DNA from: Pantoea sp. Cy-639
GTDB taxonomy: Bacteria > Pseudomonadota > Gammaproteobacteria > Pseudomonadales > Pseudomonadaceae
NCBI RefSeq assembly: GCF_011752525.1
Contig: NZ_VWXI01000008.1
Location: 62,001-126,000 of the forward strand
Reading direction: 5' to 3'
Length of the DNA: 64,000 nt
Shown here piece by piece: positions 26,388 through 35,750 of the stretch. Position numbers and translations under genes: made by a program. The notes under the pieces were generated by a model that was given only the letters and a program-made list of their open reading frames with translations, had not been told where the DNA came from and did not search any database. Every line of letters begins with the position of its first letter. The first letter of the stretch is position 1.

Positions 26388-27335
26388 ATGGCGCGCCAGG
26401 ATGGCATGGCGGTGATCAGCGCCCTGCTGATCGCCGCGGTGGTGGCGGTGATCGCCGCCGGCATGATCGAGCGCCAGGGCCTGCTCACCCGTCAGGTGGA
26501 GAACCGGCAACTGGCGGTGCAGGGGCTGTGGGCGCTGGAAGGTGGCTTGCAGTTGAGCCGCCAGGTACTGCACGAACAGCGTCTGCGCGATCCGCTGGTG
26601 CGCGCCGGGCAACCCTGGGCGCAGCCACTGCCTGAGTGGTCGGCCGGCAACCTGGTGTTTGCCGGGCGCCTGGAAGACGAGCAGGGCAAGTTCAACTTGC
26701 GCAACCTGGTGGTCGATGGCCTGGTCGACGCGCAGGCGCTGGCCTCCTTCCATCGACTGTGCGCGCTGATCGACATCGACGAGCGTCTGGCCACCGCCAT
26801 CGCCACCCTGGTGATCGACAGCTATCCGCAACGCGCCGTCGCGTCGCCGGTGCAAGGCGCGGAGCCGGCCAGTGGGCGACTGACATCGCCGGCCAGCGCC
26901 AGTGCCACATCGCCGCCCCGGCGCCCGATGTTGCGCAGCCTCGACACCCTGGCTTCGCTCGAAGGCATGAATGCCAAGGCCCTGCAGCGCCTGCGCCGGG
27001 TCGTGACGGTGATCCCTGCGCTGACCTGGGTCAACGGCAACACCGCCAGCGCCGAAGTGCTCGCCGCCCAGGTGCCGGGGCTGTCGCTGCAGCAGGCCAG
27101 GGCCCTGGTGGCCGAGCGTGACGGCGGGCGCTGGTTCATCAATCGTGGTGACTTCGTCAACCGTCTGCGCATGCCGCAACTGGCCACGGCCAATGTGCGG
27201 GTAGGGATCAACAGCGACTGGTTCCGTCTGCACGGCCAGGCGCGCCAGGGGCAGCGGCAGGTGCGCCTGCAGGCGCTGTTGCGCCAGCGCGAGGGACAGT
27301 TGCCGGATGTGATCTGGACGAGGGTCGGGGCATGA
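26388..27335 (+). CDS. gspK: Type II secretion minor pseudopilin GspK
   Basis: This is a 315-residue protein with a short leader and membrane helix (GMAVISALLIAAVVAVIAAG) and the large globular domain that distinguishes GspK from other pseudopilins. The family stretch FAGRLEDEQGKFNLRNLV is present, as is the later VPGLSLQQARALVAERDGGR, a helix-hairpin-helix-like segment. Unlike other pseudopilins it lacks Glu at +5 of the helix, as is usual for GspK. It caps the pseudopilus tip. It starts six bases after gspG and overlaps gspL by four bases. Confidence 0.92.
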   Translation: MARQDGMAVISALLIAAVVAVIAAGMIERQGLLTRQVENRQLAVQGLWALEGGLQLSRQVLHEQRLRDPLVRAGQPWAQPLPEWSAGNLVFAGRLEDEQGKFNLRNLVVDGLVDAQALASFHRLCALIDIDERLATAIATLVIDSYPQRAVASPVQGAEPASGRLTSPASASATSPPRRPMLRSLDTLASLEGMNAKALQRLRRVVTVIPALTWVNGNTASAEVLAAQVPGLSLQQARALVAERDGGRWFINRGDFVNRLRMPQLATANVRVGINSDWFRLHGQARQGQRQVRLQALLRQREGQLPDVIWTRVGA

Positions 27336-28264
27336 GTCGGGTACTGGACATTCAATTGCCGCCGCTGGCGGCGCTGACGGCGACCTCGTCGCTGGCTTAC
27401 CGCCTGAGCGACCGCCAGGGCAGCTTGCTGAGCAGTGGCGAGGCCACCCGCGGCGAGCTGGCCGGCCAGGCCAGGGGCGCACGTTGGCGATTGCACCTGC
27501 ACGAGGACGATAGCCTGGCGTTGCCCATCGCCTTGCCGCCGCTGGCAGGCAAGCGCCTGCAGGCCGCTGCGTGCTGCGCGGTGCAAGGGTTGCTGCTGGG
27601 CGACGCCGGGCAGGTCCACATGGCCCACGGCCCGCGCCAGGCCGATGGCCAGGTGGTGGTGGCCTGGCTCGGCCAGGCCGAACTGAAGCAGTTGCAGGAT
27701 TGGTTGCGGGTGGAGCGGGTCAGCCTCGGTGGCCTGTTCGCCCACCCGGGGGACGCGCGGCCTGCGGTGGACCTGGCCGGCGGCCTGCAAGGCCCGGCCA
27801 CGCCGGTGGCGTGGGGTCGTACGTTGAGCATCTGGGGCGTCGCGCTGGCGATCTGGTGCCTGGGGCTGAACCTGTACGCCGGGCACCTGGCCGACGAGGG
27901 CGAGCGATTGCGGGCACGCATGGTCGCCCAGGTTCGCCAGGCCTTCCCGCAGTTGCCCGTGGTGCTCAATCCCTTGCAGCAGGCGCGTCAGCAGCTACAA
28001 GGCGGGAGCGGGCGACCGGGACTGGACGGGTTGCTCGACGGGGCTGGGCAGGCGATGCCTTTTCTGGCCGGCAATGTCGCGGCACTGGACTACCAGGACG
28101 GCGTGCTGCAGGTCACGGTGCAGACCGAGGGCACGAAGCTACCGACCGACAGCAGCTGGCAGGCCGAGCTCGCCACCCGTGGCATCGAAGCCAGCGCGAG
28201 CGGGCAGGGTTGGGCCTTGCGCGCCGGTACGCCGGTCAACCAGGAGCTGGCCCATGTCGATTAA
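27332..28264 (+). CDS. gspL: Type II secretion inner-membrane platform protein GspL
   Basis: This is a 310-residue bitopic protein. The N-terminal cytoplasmic domain (about 1-155) would bind the GspE ATPase. A single helix at about 160-180 (LSIWGVALAIWCLGLNLYAG) is followed by a periplasmic ferredoxin-like domain. It is weakly conserved in sequence, but size, topology and position between gspK and gspM fit GspL (HxcY/XcpY). It overlaps gspK by ATGA and gspM by 11 bp, indicating tight translational coupling. Confidence 0.85.
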   Translation: MSRVLDIQLPPLAALTATSSLAYRLSDRQGSLLSSGEATRGELAGQARGARWRLHLHEDDSLALPIALPPLAGKRLQAAACCAVQGLLLGDAGQVHMAHGPRQADGQVVVAWLGQAELKQLQDWLRVERVSLGGLFAHPGDARPAVDLAGGLQGPATPVAWGRTLSIWGVALAIWCLGLNLYAGHLADEGERLRARMVAQVRQAFPQLPVVLNPLQQARQQLQGGSGRPGLDGLLDGAGQAMPFLAGNVAALDYQDGVLQVTVQTEGTKLPTDSSWQAELATRGIEASASGQGWALRAGTPVNQELAHVD

Positions 28265-28772
28265 ACCCCGTCTGCAGGCCTTGCATGGCCAGGCCCGGCA
28301 GCGCTGGCAGGCGTTGGCCCCGCGGGAGCGGCGGGCGGTGACGCTGGCCGGGCTACTACTGGGCGCGTTGTTCGGCTGGCAGGTACTGACCGCGCCGGCC
28401 CTGGCGCGGATCGAGCACTGGCAGGCCGAAACCCCCAGGCTGCGCAGCCAGGCCCAGGCCTTGGACGCGTTGCTGGCACAGCATTCTGTGGTCACGGGCA
28501 GCCTGAGCGAAGCCCTGGCACAGAGCCTCGAACAGGCCGGCCTGACGGCGCAGTCGCGCCTCAGCGACACGGGTGATGGCTGGCAGCTGGACTGGCAGCA
28601 AGCCCCGGCCGAGGCCGCGATGGCCTGGCTGCAGGGCGTGCCGTCGCGCTACGGGCTCAGCGTCGGGCGACTGACGCTGCGCCGCGACCCGGAGGCGGCC
28701 GTCGGCGCCCCGGTGACATTTTCCGGAACCCTTCGCATGGATCAGGCGCATGGCGCTAAGGACCCTTCATGA
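28254..28772 (+). CDS. gspM: Type II secretion inner-membrane platform protein GspM
   Basis: This is a 172-residue protein. It has a short basic cytoplasmic tail, one membrane helix (about 33-52, AVTLAGLLLGALFGWQVLTA preceded by PRERR) and a periplasmic domain, the layout of GspM. The ATG at 28254 lies 11 bases inside the end of gspL. The C-terminal ferredoxin-like domain would pair with that of GspL. It is identified mostly by position and topology, since GspM proteins diverge quickly. Its stop overlaps the gspD start (ATGA). Confidence 0.85.
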   Translation: MSIKPRLQALHGQARQRWQALAPRERRAVTLAGLLLGALFGWQVLTAPALARIEHWQAETPRLRSQAQALDALLAQHSVVTGSLSEALAQSLEQAGLTAQSRLSDTGDGWQLDWQQAPAEAAMAWLQGVPSRYGLSVGRLTLRRDPEAAVGAPVTFSGTLRMDQAHGAKDPS

Positions 28773-31156
28773 TCTGCACTCGCCTCCCTACACGGCTGCT
28801 GCCGTTCGCGCCGCTGGCCCTGGCCCTGGCGCTCGCCGCCTGCGCCAACCCGCCGCCTGCGCAGAAGCCGTTGGCCAGCAGCGAGCTTGGCCGGCCGCTG
28901 GCCAGTACCGGTGCCAGCGACAGCGTGCCGGACTTGCATGCCCAGAACGCCGACACCCGTCGTCCGGCTTCGCGCCAGGTACCGCCACGGGTCGGCCAGC
29001 GTCATAGCCGCGCGCCGTTGACGCCGGTCGCGGCCAATCCGCTGGGCAACCAGCCGGTGCAACTGAACTTCGTCGAGGCCGATATCCAGGCGGTGGTGCG
29101 CGGTCTTTCCCGCGCCACTGGCCGGCAGTTCCTGGTCGACCCACGGGTCAAGGGCCAGCTGACCCTGGTCTCGGAGGGCGAGGTGCCGGCCAGCAAGGCC
29201 TACGCCATGCTGCTGGCGGCCTTGCGCATGCAAGGTTTCAGCGTGGTCGATGTCGGCGGCGTGGCCCAGGTGGTGCCCCAGGCCGACGCCAAACTGCTCG
29301 GCGGCGCGCTGGCCGGCGCCGACCGCGAGGCCGGCAACGGCATGCTCACCCGGACCTTCCGCCTGCAGTACGAGAACGCGGTCAACCTGATCCCGGTACT
29401 GCGCCCGATTGTCTCGCCGGACAACCCGATCAACGCCTACCCGGGCAACAACACCATCGTCGTCACCGACTACGCCGAGAACCTCGAGCGGGTGGCACAG
29501 ATCCTCGACCGTATCGACATTCCCAGCGCCATCGACACCGATGTGGTGGCGATCCAGAACGGCATTGCCAGCGATATCGCCAGCATGGTCAGCGAACTGC
29601 TCGATGCCCAGGGCGGCGACCCCACGCAGAAGATCAGCGTGCTCGGCGACCCGCGCTCGAACAGCGTGGTGATCCGTTCCGGCAGCCCGGAGCGCACCCA
29701 GTTGGCCCGCGACCTGGTGTACAAGCTCGACAACGCGCAGAACAGCAGCGGCAACCTGCATGTGGTGTACCTGCGCAACGCCCAGGCCGACAAGCTGGCC
29801 CAGAGCCTGCGCGGACTGCTCACCGGCGAGAGCGACAGCGCGACCAGCGACGGCACCCGGGCGCTGCTCAGCGGGGGTGGCATGCTGAGTGGCAATGGCA
29901 CCAGCACGAACAGCGGCGGGGCCAGGAACGGCGCGACCCAGAACGCCAGCGGCAACAACGCTGGCGGTGGCCTGAATCGCAGCGGCAACGGCCTGGGGGC
30001 TGGCAGTACGCCCAACGGCTATGGCAACGGCCAGGCTCAGGGCGAGCAGGGCAGCGCGTTTTCAGCCGGTGGCGCGACCATCCAGGCCGACAAGACCACC
30101 AACACCTTGCTGATCTCCGCGCCCGAGCCGCTGTACCGCAGCCTGCGCGAAGTGATCGACCAGCTCGACCAGCGCCGCGCCCAGGTGGTGGTCGAGAGCC
30201 TGATCGTCGAGGTCGGCGAGGACGATGCCAACGAGTTCGGCATCCAGTGGCAGGCCGGCAACCTTGGCAAGAACGGCGTGTTCGGTGGTGCCAATCTTGG
30301 CGGCAGCGGGCTGACCAAGGGCGCCACCAGCATCGACGTGCTGCCCAAGGGCCTGTCGGTGGGGGTGGTCGACGGCACGGTGAAGATCCCTGGCATCGGC
30401 GAAGTGCTCGACCTCAAGGTGCTGGCCCACGCGCTCAAGAGCAAGGGTGGCAGCAATGTGCTGTCGACGCCCAACCTGCTGACCCTGGACAACGAGGCGG
30501 CGAGCATCTTCGTCGGCCAGACCATCCCCTTCGTCAGCGGCCAGTACGTCACCGACGGCGGCGGCAACAGCAACAACCCGTTCCAGACCATCCAGCGCGA
30601 GGAGGTGGGCCTGCGCCTGAACGTACGCCCGCAGATCTCCGAGGGCGGCACGGTCAAGCTCGACGTCTACCAGGAAGTCAGCAGCGTCGATCAACGGGCC
30701 TCCAGCGCCGCCGGCACGGTGACCAACAAGCGTGCCATCGACACCAGCATCCTGCTCGACGATGGCCAGATCATGGTGCTCGGCGGCCTGCTGCAGGATG
30801 GCTACACCCAGAGCAACGAAGGCATCCCGTGGCTGGCGAGTCTGCCTGGGGTCGGCGCGCTGTTTCGCAACGAGCGTCGGGCCAGCAACAAGACCAACCT
30901 GATGGTGTTCCTGCGTCCGTACATCGTGCGTGACGCCGGCGCCGGGCGCAGCATCACCCTCAACCGCTACGACTTCATCCGCCGCGCCCAGGGCAACCTC
31001 AAGCCCGAGCATTCCTGGGCGCTGCCGGACATGGACATGCCGTTGCTGCCACCGGTGGAGCAGGGCGTGCCGGTACAGGGCCGGGCCCAGCCCGCGGCGC
31101 AGGGCGCGCCACGGGCGGCGATCCGCGCGGTGCCGCTGGATGAGGTGGCCCGGTGA
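28769..31156 (+). CDS. gspD: Type II secretion secretin GspD, predicted lipoprotein (HxcQ-like)
   Basis: This is a 795-residue outer-membrane secretin. Unlike standard GspD it has a lipoprotein signal ([20 protein letters not shown], lipobox LAAC), like HxcQ of P. aeruginosa, which pilots itself to the outer membrane without GspS. N0-N3 domains follow from about residue 95 ([20 protein letters not shown]). A Gly/Asn/Ser-rich linker spans about 368-430. The secretin core then includes [30 protein letters not shown] and [13 protein letters not shown]. It forms the exit pore for folded exoproteins. It overlaps gspM by 4 bp and gspE by 4 bp. Confidence 0.94.
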   Translation: MICTRLPTRLLPFAPLALALALAACANPPPAQKPLASSELGRPLASTGASDSVPDLHAQNADTRRPASRQVPPRVGQRHSRAPLTPVAANPLGNQPVQLNFVEADIQAVVRGLSRATGRQFLVDPRVKGQLTLVSEGEVPASKAYAMLLAALRMQGFSVVDVGGVAQVVPQADAKLLGGALAGADREAGNGMLTRTFRLQYENAVNLIPVLRPIVSPDNPINAYPGNNTIVVTDYAENLERVAQILDRIDIPSAIDTDVVAIQNGIASDIASMVSELLDAQGGDPTQKISVLGDPRSNSVVIRSGSPERTQLARDLVYKLDNAQNSSGNLHVVYLRNAQADKLAQSLRGLLTGESDSATSDGTRALLSGGGMLSGNGTSTNSGGARNGATQNASGNNAGGGLNRSGNGLGAGSTPNGYGNGQAQGEQGSAFSAGGATIQADKTTNTLLISAPEPLYRSLREVIDQLDQRRAQVVVESLIVEVGEDDANEFGIQWQAGNLGKNGVFGGANLGGSGLTKGATSIDVLPKGLSVGVVDGTVKIPGIGEVLDLKVLAHALKSKGGSNVLSTPNLLTLDNEAASIFVGQTIPFVSGQYVTDGGGNSNNPFQTIQREEVGLRLNVRPQISEGGTVKLDVYQEVSSVDQRASSAAGTVTNKRAIDTSILLDDGQIMVLGGLLQDGYTQSNEGIPWLASLPGVGALFRNERRASNKTNLMVFLRPYIVRDAGAGRSITLNRYDFIRRAQGNLKPEHSWALPDMDMPLLPPVEQGVPVQGRAQPAAQGAPRAAIRAVPLDEVAR

Positions 31157-32574
31157 GCCGGCTGCCCTACGCCTGGGCCAAGGCCCAGCGCCTGGTGCTG
31201 CAGGCCGGTGGCGAGGATGGCCCGCGCCTGGCGCGCTGCCCCTCCAGCCCGGGCTGGGCGCTGGCCGAGGTCCGTCGGCGGTATGGCCCGGTGCCGGTCG
31301 AGGCGCTCAGCGATGCGCAGATGGACGCGCTGCTGGTCAGCGCCTATGCCGATACCGGCAGCGCGGCGGCAGTGGTGGGCGCGGCGGAAAACGAGGTCGA
31401 CCTCGACCGCCTGCTGCAGGACATTCCCGAGGTCACCGACCTGCTCGAAGCCCAGGACGATGCGCCGGTGATCCGCATGATCAATGCCTTGCTGACCCAG
31501 GCGGCGCGGGACCAGGCCAGCGATATCCATATCGAACCGTTCGAAAGTCACTGCCTGGTGCGCTACCGGGTCGACGGCACCCTGCGCGATGTGGTCTCGC
31601 CGCGCAAGGCGCTGCATGGCGCGCTGGTATCGCGGATCAAGATCATGGCGCAGCTGGACATCGCCGAAAAACGCCTGCCCCAGGACGGTCGCATCGCTTT
31701 GCGGGTGGCCGGGCGCCCGATCGATATCCGCGTGTCCACGGTGCCCACCGGGCATGGCGAGCGGGTGGTGATGCGCCTGCTCGACAAGCAGGCCGGGCGT
31801 CTGCGCCTGGAGGCGCTGGGCATGGACGCGGCGCTGCTGGCGCGGCTAGACCAGTTGATCCGCCAGCCCCATGGCATCGTCCTGGTCACCGGCCCCACCG
31901 GCTCGGGCAAGACCACCAGCCTGTACGCGGCCCTGGCGCGGCTGGATGCCAGCGTGAGCAACATCCTCACCGTCGAGGACCCGGTGGAGTACGACTTGCC
32001 GGGGATCAGCCAGATCCAGGTCAACGCGCGCATCGACATGAGCTTCGCCGTGGCTTTGCGGGCGATCCTGCGTCAGGACCCGGATGTGATCATGATCGGT
32101 GAGATCCGCGACCTGGAAACCGCGCAGATCGCGGTGCAGGCCTCGCTGACCGGGCACCTGGTGCTGGCCACCCTGCACACCAACGATGCGGTGTCGGCGG
32201 TCAACCGCCTGGTCGACATGGGCGTGGAGCCGTTCCTGCTGGCCTCGGCACTGCTCGGGGTGCTGGCCCAGCGGCTGGTACGCAGGCTTTGCCCGCACTG
32301 TCGCGAGCCCGATCCGACGGCGCCAGGGCAGTTCCGCCCGGTCGGCTGTGTCCAGTGCAACCACTGTGGCTACAGTGGCCGCACCGGTATCCACGAGCTG
32401 TTCTGTGTCAATGACCAGGTACGCAGCCTGGTCCACCAGGGCGCCGATGAGCAGGCCCTGCGCAGCGCCGCGCGGGCCAATGGCATGCGCAGCATGCGTG
32501 AGGACGGCCAGCGCTGGATCGACGACGGCAGCACCTGCCAGGAAGAGATCCTGCGCGTGACACGGGACGCCTGA
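31153..32574 (+). CDS. gspE: Type II secretion ATPase GspE
   Basis: This is a 473-residue cytoplasmic hexameric ATPase that powers pseudopilus assembly. It starts with GTG at 31153, overlapping the gspD stop. Visible motifs are Walker [11 protein letters not shown] (about 247-256), the Asp box [13 protein letters not shown], Walker B-type [15 protein letters not shown], and the His box [16 protein letters not shown] tetracysteine zinc site (CPHC at about 380 and CVQCNHCG at about 399) marks the GspE/PilB family. The N-terminal domain has the usual GspL-interacting length. The stop overlaps the gspF start (TGATG). Confidence 0.96.
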   Translation: MSRLPYAWAKAQRLVLQAGGEDGPRLARCPSSPGWALAEVRRRYGPVPVEALSDAQMDALLVSAYADTGSAAAVVGAAENEVDLDRLLQDIPEVTDLLEAQDDAPVIRMINALLTQAARDQASDIHIEPFESHCLVRYRVDGTLRDVVSPRKALHGALVSRIKIMAQLDIAEKRLPQDGRIALRVAGRPIDIRVSTVPTGHGERVVMRLLDKQAGRLRLEALGMDAALLARLDQLIRQPHGIVLVTGPTGSGKTTSLYAALARLDASVSNILTVEDPVEYDLPGISQIQVNARIDMSFAVALRAILRQDPDVIMIGEIRDLETAQIAVQASLTGHLVLATLHTNDAVSAVNRLVDMGVEPFLLASALLGVLAQRLVRRLCPHCREPDPTAPGQFRPVGCVQCNHCGYSGRTGIHELFCVNDQVRSLVHQGADEQALRSAARANGMRSMREDGQRWIDDGSTCQEEILRVTRDA

Positions 32575-33779
32575 TGAACCGCTATCGCTATGAAGCCGCC
32601 GATGCCCAAGGGCGCATCGTCAATGGTCTGCTCGAGGCCGATACCCCGGCTGCGGCCATGGCCCAGCTCAAGGCCCTGGGGCTCACTGCGCTGGAGGTCG
32701 AGGTCCATGCGGCTGCCGGGCAGGGGGCCGGGCTGTTCAGCCCGAAGCTGTCCGATAGCGATCTGGCCTGGGCCACTCGCCAGTTGGCCAGCCTGCTGGC
32801 GGCCGGCCTGCCGCTGGAGGCAGCGCTGGGGGCGACCCTTGAGCAGGCCGAGCGCAAGCATGTGGCCCAGGTGCTGGGGGCGGTGCGTGGCGATGTGCGC
32901 AGCGGCATGCGCCTGGCCGACGCGCTGGCCGCACGTCCGCGCGATTTTCCGGACATCTACCGGGCGCTGGTGGCGGCGGGCGAGGAGTCCGGTGACCTGG
33001 CGCAGGTGATGGAACGCCTGGCCGACTATATCGAAGAGCGCAACACCCTGCGCGGCAAGATTCTCACGGCATTCATCTACCCGGCGGTGGTGGGGCTGGT
33101 GTCTGTGGGCATCGTGATCTTCCTGCTCAGCTATGTGGTGCCGCAGGTGGTCAGCGCCTTCACCCAGGCGCGTCAGGACCTGCCCGGATTGACCCTGGCG
33201 ATGCTTGCCGCCAGTGACTTCGTGCGGGCATGGGGCGTGCTGTGCTTTGCCGTGATGGCTGCCGCGCTGTGGGGCTGGCGGCTATATCTGCGGGCGCCGC
33301 CGGCGCGCCTGGCGTGGCATGCGCGGATCTTGCGCCTGCCGCTGTTCGGGCGTTTCGTGCTGGGCTTGAACACTGCCCGTTTCGCCTCCACCCTGGCGAT
33401 TCTCGGCAGTGCCGGTGTGCCGTTGCTGCGGGCGCTGGAGGCGGCGCGCCAGACGCTTGGCAACGATCGGCTCGACCGCTGCGTCAGCGAAGCCACCGCA
33501 CGGGTGCGCGAAGGCGCTGGCCTGGCCGCTGCGCTGGCGGTGGAAAAGGTGTTCCCGCCGTTGCTGATCCACCTGATCGCCAGCGGCGAGAAGACTGGCA
33601 ACCTGCCGCCGATGCTCGATCGCGCCGCCGACAGCCTGGCCAAGGACATCGAACGCCGCGCTATGGGCATGACCGCCTTGCTCGAGCCGTTGATGATCGT
33701 GGTGATGGGTGGGGTGGTGCTGTTGATCGTGATGGCCGTGCTGATGCCTATCATCGAGATCAACCAGTTGGTGCAGTGA
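32574..33779 (+). CDS. gspF: Type II secretion inner-membrane protein GspF
   Basis: This is a 401-residue polytopic platform protein, starting [20 protein letters not shown]. It has two repeated cytoplasmic helical domains (first with LATRQLASLLAAGLPLEAAL-like sequence near residue 65, second with FASTLAILGSAGVPLLRALE near 265) and three membrane helices near 165, 220 and 375. This is standard for GspF/PilC. It is the last gene of the operon and is followed by a GC-rich hairpin before the convergent LuxR gene. GspC, GspH, GspJ and a prepilin peptidase are not encoded in the cluster. Confidence 0.95.
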   Translation: MNRYRYEAADAQGRIVNGLLEADTPAAAMAQLKALGLTALEVEVHAAAGQGAGLFSPKLSDSDLAWATRQLASLLAAGLPLEAALGATLEQAERKHVAQVLGAVRGDVRSGMRLADALAARPRDFPDIYRALVAAGEESGDLAQVMERLADYIEERNTLRGKILTAFIYPAVVGLVSVGIVIFLLSYVVPQVVSAFTQARQDLPGLTLAMLAASDFVRAWGVLCFAVMAAALWGWRLYLRAPPARLAWHARILRLPLFGRFVLGLNTARFASTLAILGSAGVPLLRALEAARQTLGNDRLDRCVSEATARVREGAGLAAALAVEKVFPPLLIHLIASGEKTGNLPPMLDRAADSLAKDIERRAMGMTALLEPLMIVVMGGVVLLIVMAVLMPIIEINQLVQ

Positions 33780-33813
33780 GCACTGCAAGGGCGGCGTGAC
33801 GCCTGCTGATAGT

Positions 33814-33839
33814 GGCCGGGTGGCGCTGGCCGCCCGGCC
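33814..33839. terminator. Hairpin between gspF and the LuxR-type gene
   Basis: GGCCGGGTGGC pairs with GGCCGCCCGGCC across a three-base loop (near-perfect stem with one G-T pair). It sits between two convergent stops. There is no T-run. Confidence 0.5.
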
Positions 33840-33848
33840 AGGGGCTGG

Positions 33849-34496
33849 TCAGCCTTCCGCGTACATCCAGCGCATCAGCGAGTGGCGGCCACTGATGCCC
33901 AGCTTGATCGCCGCGCGGCGCAGGTAGCTCTCCACGGTGTTGACCTTCAGGCTCAGGTGCTCGGCCTGCTGCGGCGCGGTGCGCCCGGCCAGCAGGCCCT
34001 TGCATACCTGCATCTCGCGCTCCGACAGGGTGATGCCCGTCTGCCCCAGGCGTTCGAGGAAGCGCTGTTCGAGGCTTTCGGGTTCGCAGGGGTCGAGCGT
34101 GGCCGGTTGCAGCGCATTGATGTGCTTTTCCAGCATGGGCATCAGCAACGGCGAGATGTCCTCCAGGCGGCTGCGCTCGGTGGCGGAGAAGCCAACGCGC
34201 GGGTCGGCGCGCAGCACGGTGATCTCGTAGCGGTAGCCGTCCTTGCGGCTGGCCAGGTGCAGACGCGCCGGCGCGTCGAAGGCATCCTCCGGCCCGCCGG
34301 TGCTGAACACCATTTCGCTGAGCAACGTGGCGTCCTGGCGCGAGGCGCAGGCCGAAGCGTCGCGCAACTGACGGATGTGCGTCGCATCGATGGTCAGGTG
34401 GGTCTGGATAAGGTCATGCAGCCGTTGTGGAAACTGGCGGCTGCCGGTACTGGCTATGACTTTGCCGATCTGCGGAAAAAGCAGGTGCGAATTCAT
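33849..34496 (-). CDS. LuxR-family transcriptional regulator (HTH only, no known sensor domain)
   Basis: This is a 215-residue protein with a C-terminal LuxR-type helix-turn-helix at about 150-212 (TLSEREMQVCKGLLAGRTAP, then SLKVNTVESYLRRAAIKLGI). The N-terminal 145 residues are not an autoinducer-binding domain, a receiver or a PAS that I can recognise. The start is ATG 34496. It is convergent to the type II secretion operon, and its upstream region is AT-rich. A role in regulating secretion genes is possible by position only. Confidence 0.85.
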   Translation of the reverse strand: MNSHLLFPQIGKVIASTGSRQFPQRLHDLIQTHLTIDATHIRQLRDASACASRQDATLLSEMVFSTGGPEDAFDAPARLHLASRKDGYRYEITVLRADPRVGFSATERSRLEDISPLLMPMLEKHINALQPATLDPCEPESLEQRFLERLGQTGITLSEREMQVCKGLLAGRTAPQQAEHLSLKVNTVESYLRRAAIKLGISGRHSLMRWMYAEG

Positions 34497-34727
34497 CGTG
34501 TCATCCCTGATAAACGGTGGTACGAAACGCCCGATCTGCCAGAGACCAGCATCCTTGACTGGCGGCGGGGCGGTTGGAGCTGCTTGCTATCCTAGTACAA
34601 CGATTCGGTGACGGTTAAATGAAGCTGGAATAATGGCATAACAATATCATTGCCTCCATGCCTGGCGCGTAGCGCCGCGCAAGTCAGGTATGATGCGGGC
34701 CCATTCTCTCCCACGAGGCCCGATCCC

Positions 34728-35519
34728 ATGTCCCTGAGCGCAGCACAGACCGGCGAATTCCGCGCCTTCGCCGAACAGCTTGCCGATGCCGCCGCCGAGG
34801 CCATCGCGCCGTACTTTCGCGCCAGCCTCGATGTCGAGGACAAGGGGGGGCGCCTGTACGACCCGGTGACCATCGCCGACAAGGCTGCCGAAGACGCCAT
34901 GCGGGCATTGATCCAGGCCCGCTATCCCGAGCACGGCATCCTTGGCGAGGAACAGGGCGTGGCACTGGGCAGCAGCCCGCTGACCTGGGTGCTCGATCCG
35001 ATCGATGGCACCCGTGCCTTCATCACCGGCCTGCCGCTGTGGGGCACATTGATTGCTCTGAACGACGGCCAGCGCCCGGTTGTCGGCGTGATGAACCAGC
35101 CCTTCACCGGCGAGCGCTTCGTGGGTACCCCCGAAGGCGCCTGGCGCAGCGGCACGCCGCTGAAGACCCGTGCCTGTGCCGAGCTGGGCGCCGCGACGCT
35201 GATGTGCACCACCCCTGACATGTTCGACACTCCGGCGCGCAAGGCAGCCTTCGAGCAGGTCGCCGGGCAGGCCCGATTGATGCGCTACGGGGGAGATTGC
35301 TACGCCTACTGCATGCTGGCTTCGGGCTTCGTCGACGTGATCGTCGAGGCCAGTTTGCAGCCGTATGACGTGCAGGCGCTGATGCCGATCATCGAAGGGG
35401 CGGGCGGTGTGATCACGGCCTGGGACGGCAGCTCGGCGCAGAACGGTGGCTGCGTGGTGGCCTGTGGCGATCCGGCGTTGCATGCGCAAATGGTGGCGTT
35501 GTTGCGCCACGCGATGTAA
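34728..35519 (+). CDS. Inositol monophosphatase-family phosphatase, histidinol-phosphatase-like
   Basis: This is a 263-residue Mg-dependent phosphatase of the IMPase superfamily. Metal ligands are visible in GILGEEQGVALG (Glu-Glu), LDPIDGTRAFITGLPLWGTL (the DPIDGT signature) and VIVEASLQPYDVQALMPIIE (the distal Asp). The N-terminal KGGRLYDPVTIADKAAE is characteristic of the HisN-type histidinol-phosphatase subgroup. The start at 34728 was chosen over an upstream GTG-type extension. It could act in histidine synthesis or on another sugar phosphate; the specificity is inferred. It is monocistronic. Confidence 0.85.
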   Translation: MSLSAAQTGEFRAFAEQLADAAAEAIAPYFRASLDVEDKGGRLYDPVTIADKAAEDAMRALIQARYPEHGILGEEQGVALGSSPLTWVLDPIDGTRAFITGLPLWGTLIALNDGQRPVVGVMNQPFTGERFVGTPEGAWRSGTPLKTRACAELGAATLMCTTPDMFDTPARKAAFEQVAGQARLMRYGGDCYAYCMLASGFVDVIVEASLQPYDVQALMPIIEGAGGVITAWDGSSAQNGGCVVACGDPALHAQMVALLRHAM

Positions 35520-35567
35520 TCGGGATGTGCACTAGGCGGGAGTGAAGGTCTTGCACCAGGGGCCGCT

Positions 35568-35602
35568 GTGCGGCCCATCGCCGGCTTTGCCGGCTCCCAC
35601 GG
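35568..35602 (+). repeat. Single REP element (putida type)
   Basis: TGCGGCCCATCGCCGGCTTT continues into GCCGGCTCCCACG, matching the same motif as the pair at 4840-4953. It lies in the 231-bp gap after the phosphatase gene. No inverted partner was seen. Confidence 0.7.
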
Positions 35603-35718
35603 CTGCGGTTTCGTCGGCTTGCCAGCTTCGATGACTGGGGGCTGTTCCGGAGTCGTGTGGCTTGGCTGGGCACCTGCCATCGCACTTTTCGCGTTTTGAA
35701 CGCTCTATGCATGGCCAT

Positions 35719-35741
35719 GCCACACCGATTCACGGTGTGGC
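35719..35741 (+). other. Hairpin just upstream of the lipoprotein gene
   Basis: GCCACACCG-ATTCA-CGGTGTGGC is a perfect nine-base stem ending nine bases before the ATG at 35751. It occupies the place where a ribosome binding site would be expected, so it may affect translation of that gene. Confidence 0.4.
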
Positions 35742-35750
35742 CGATGACCC

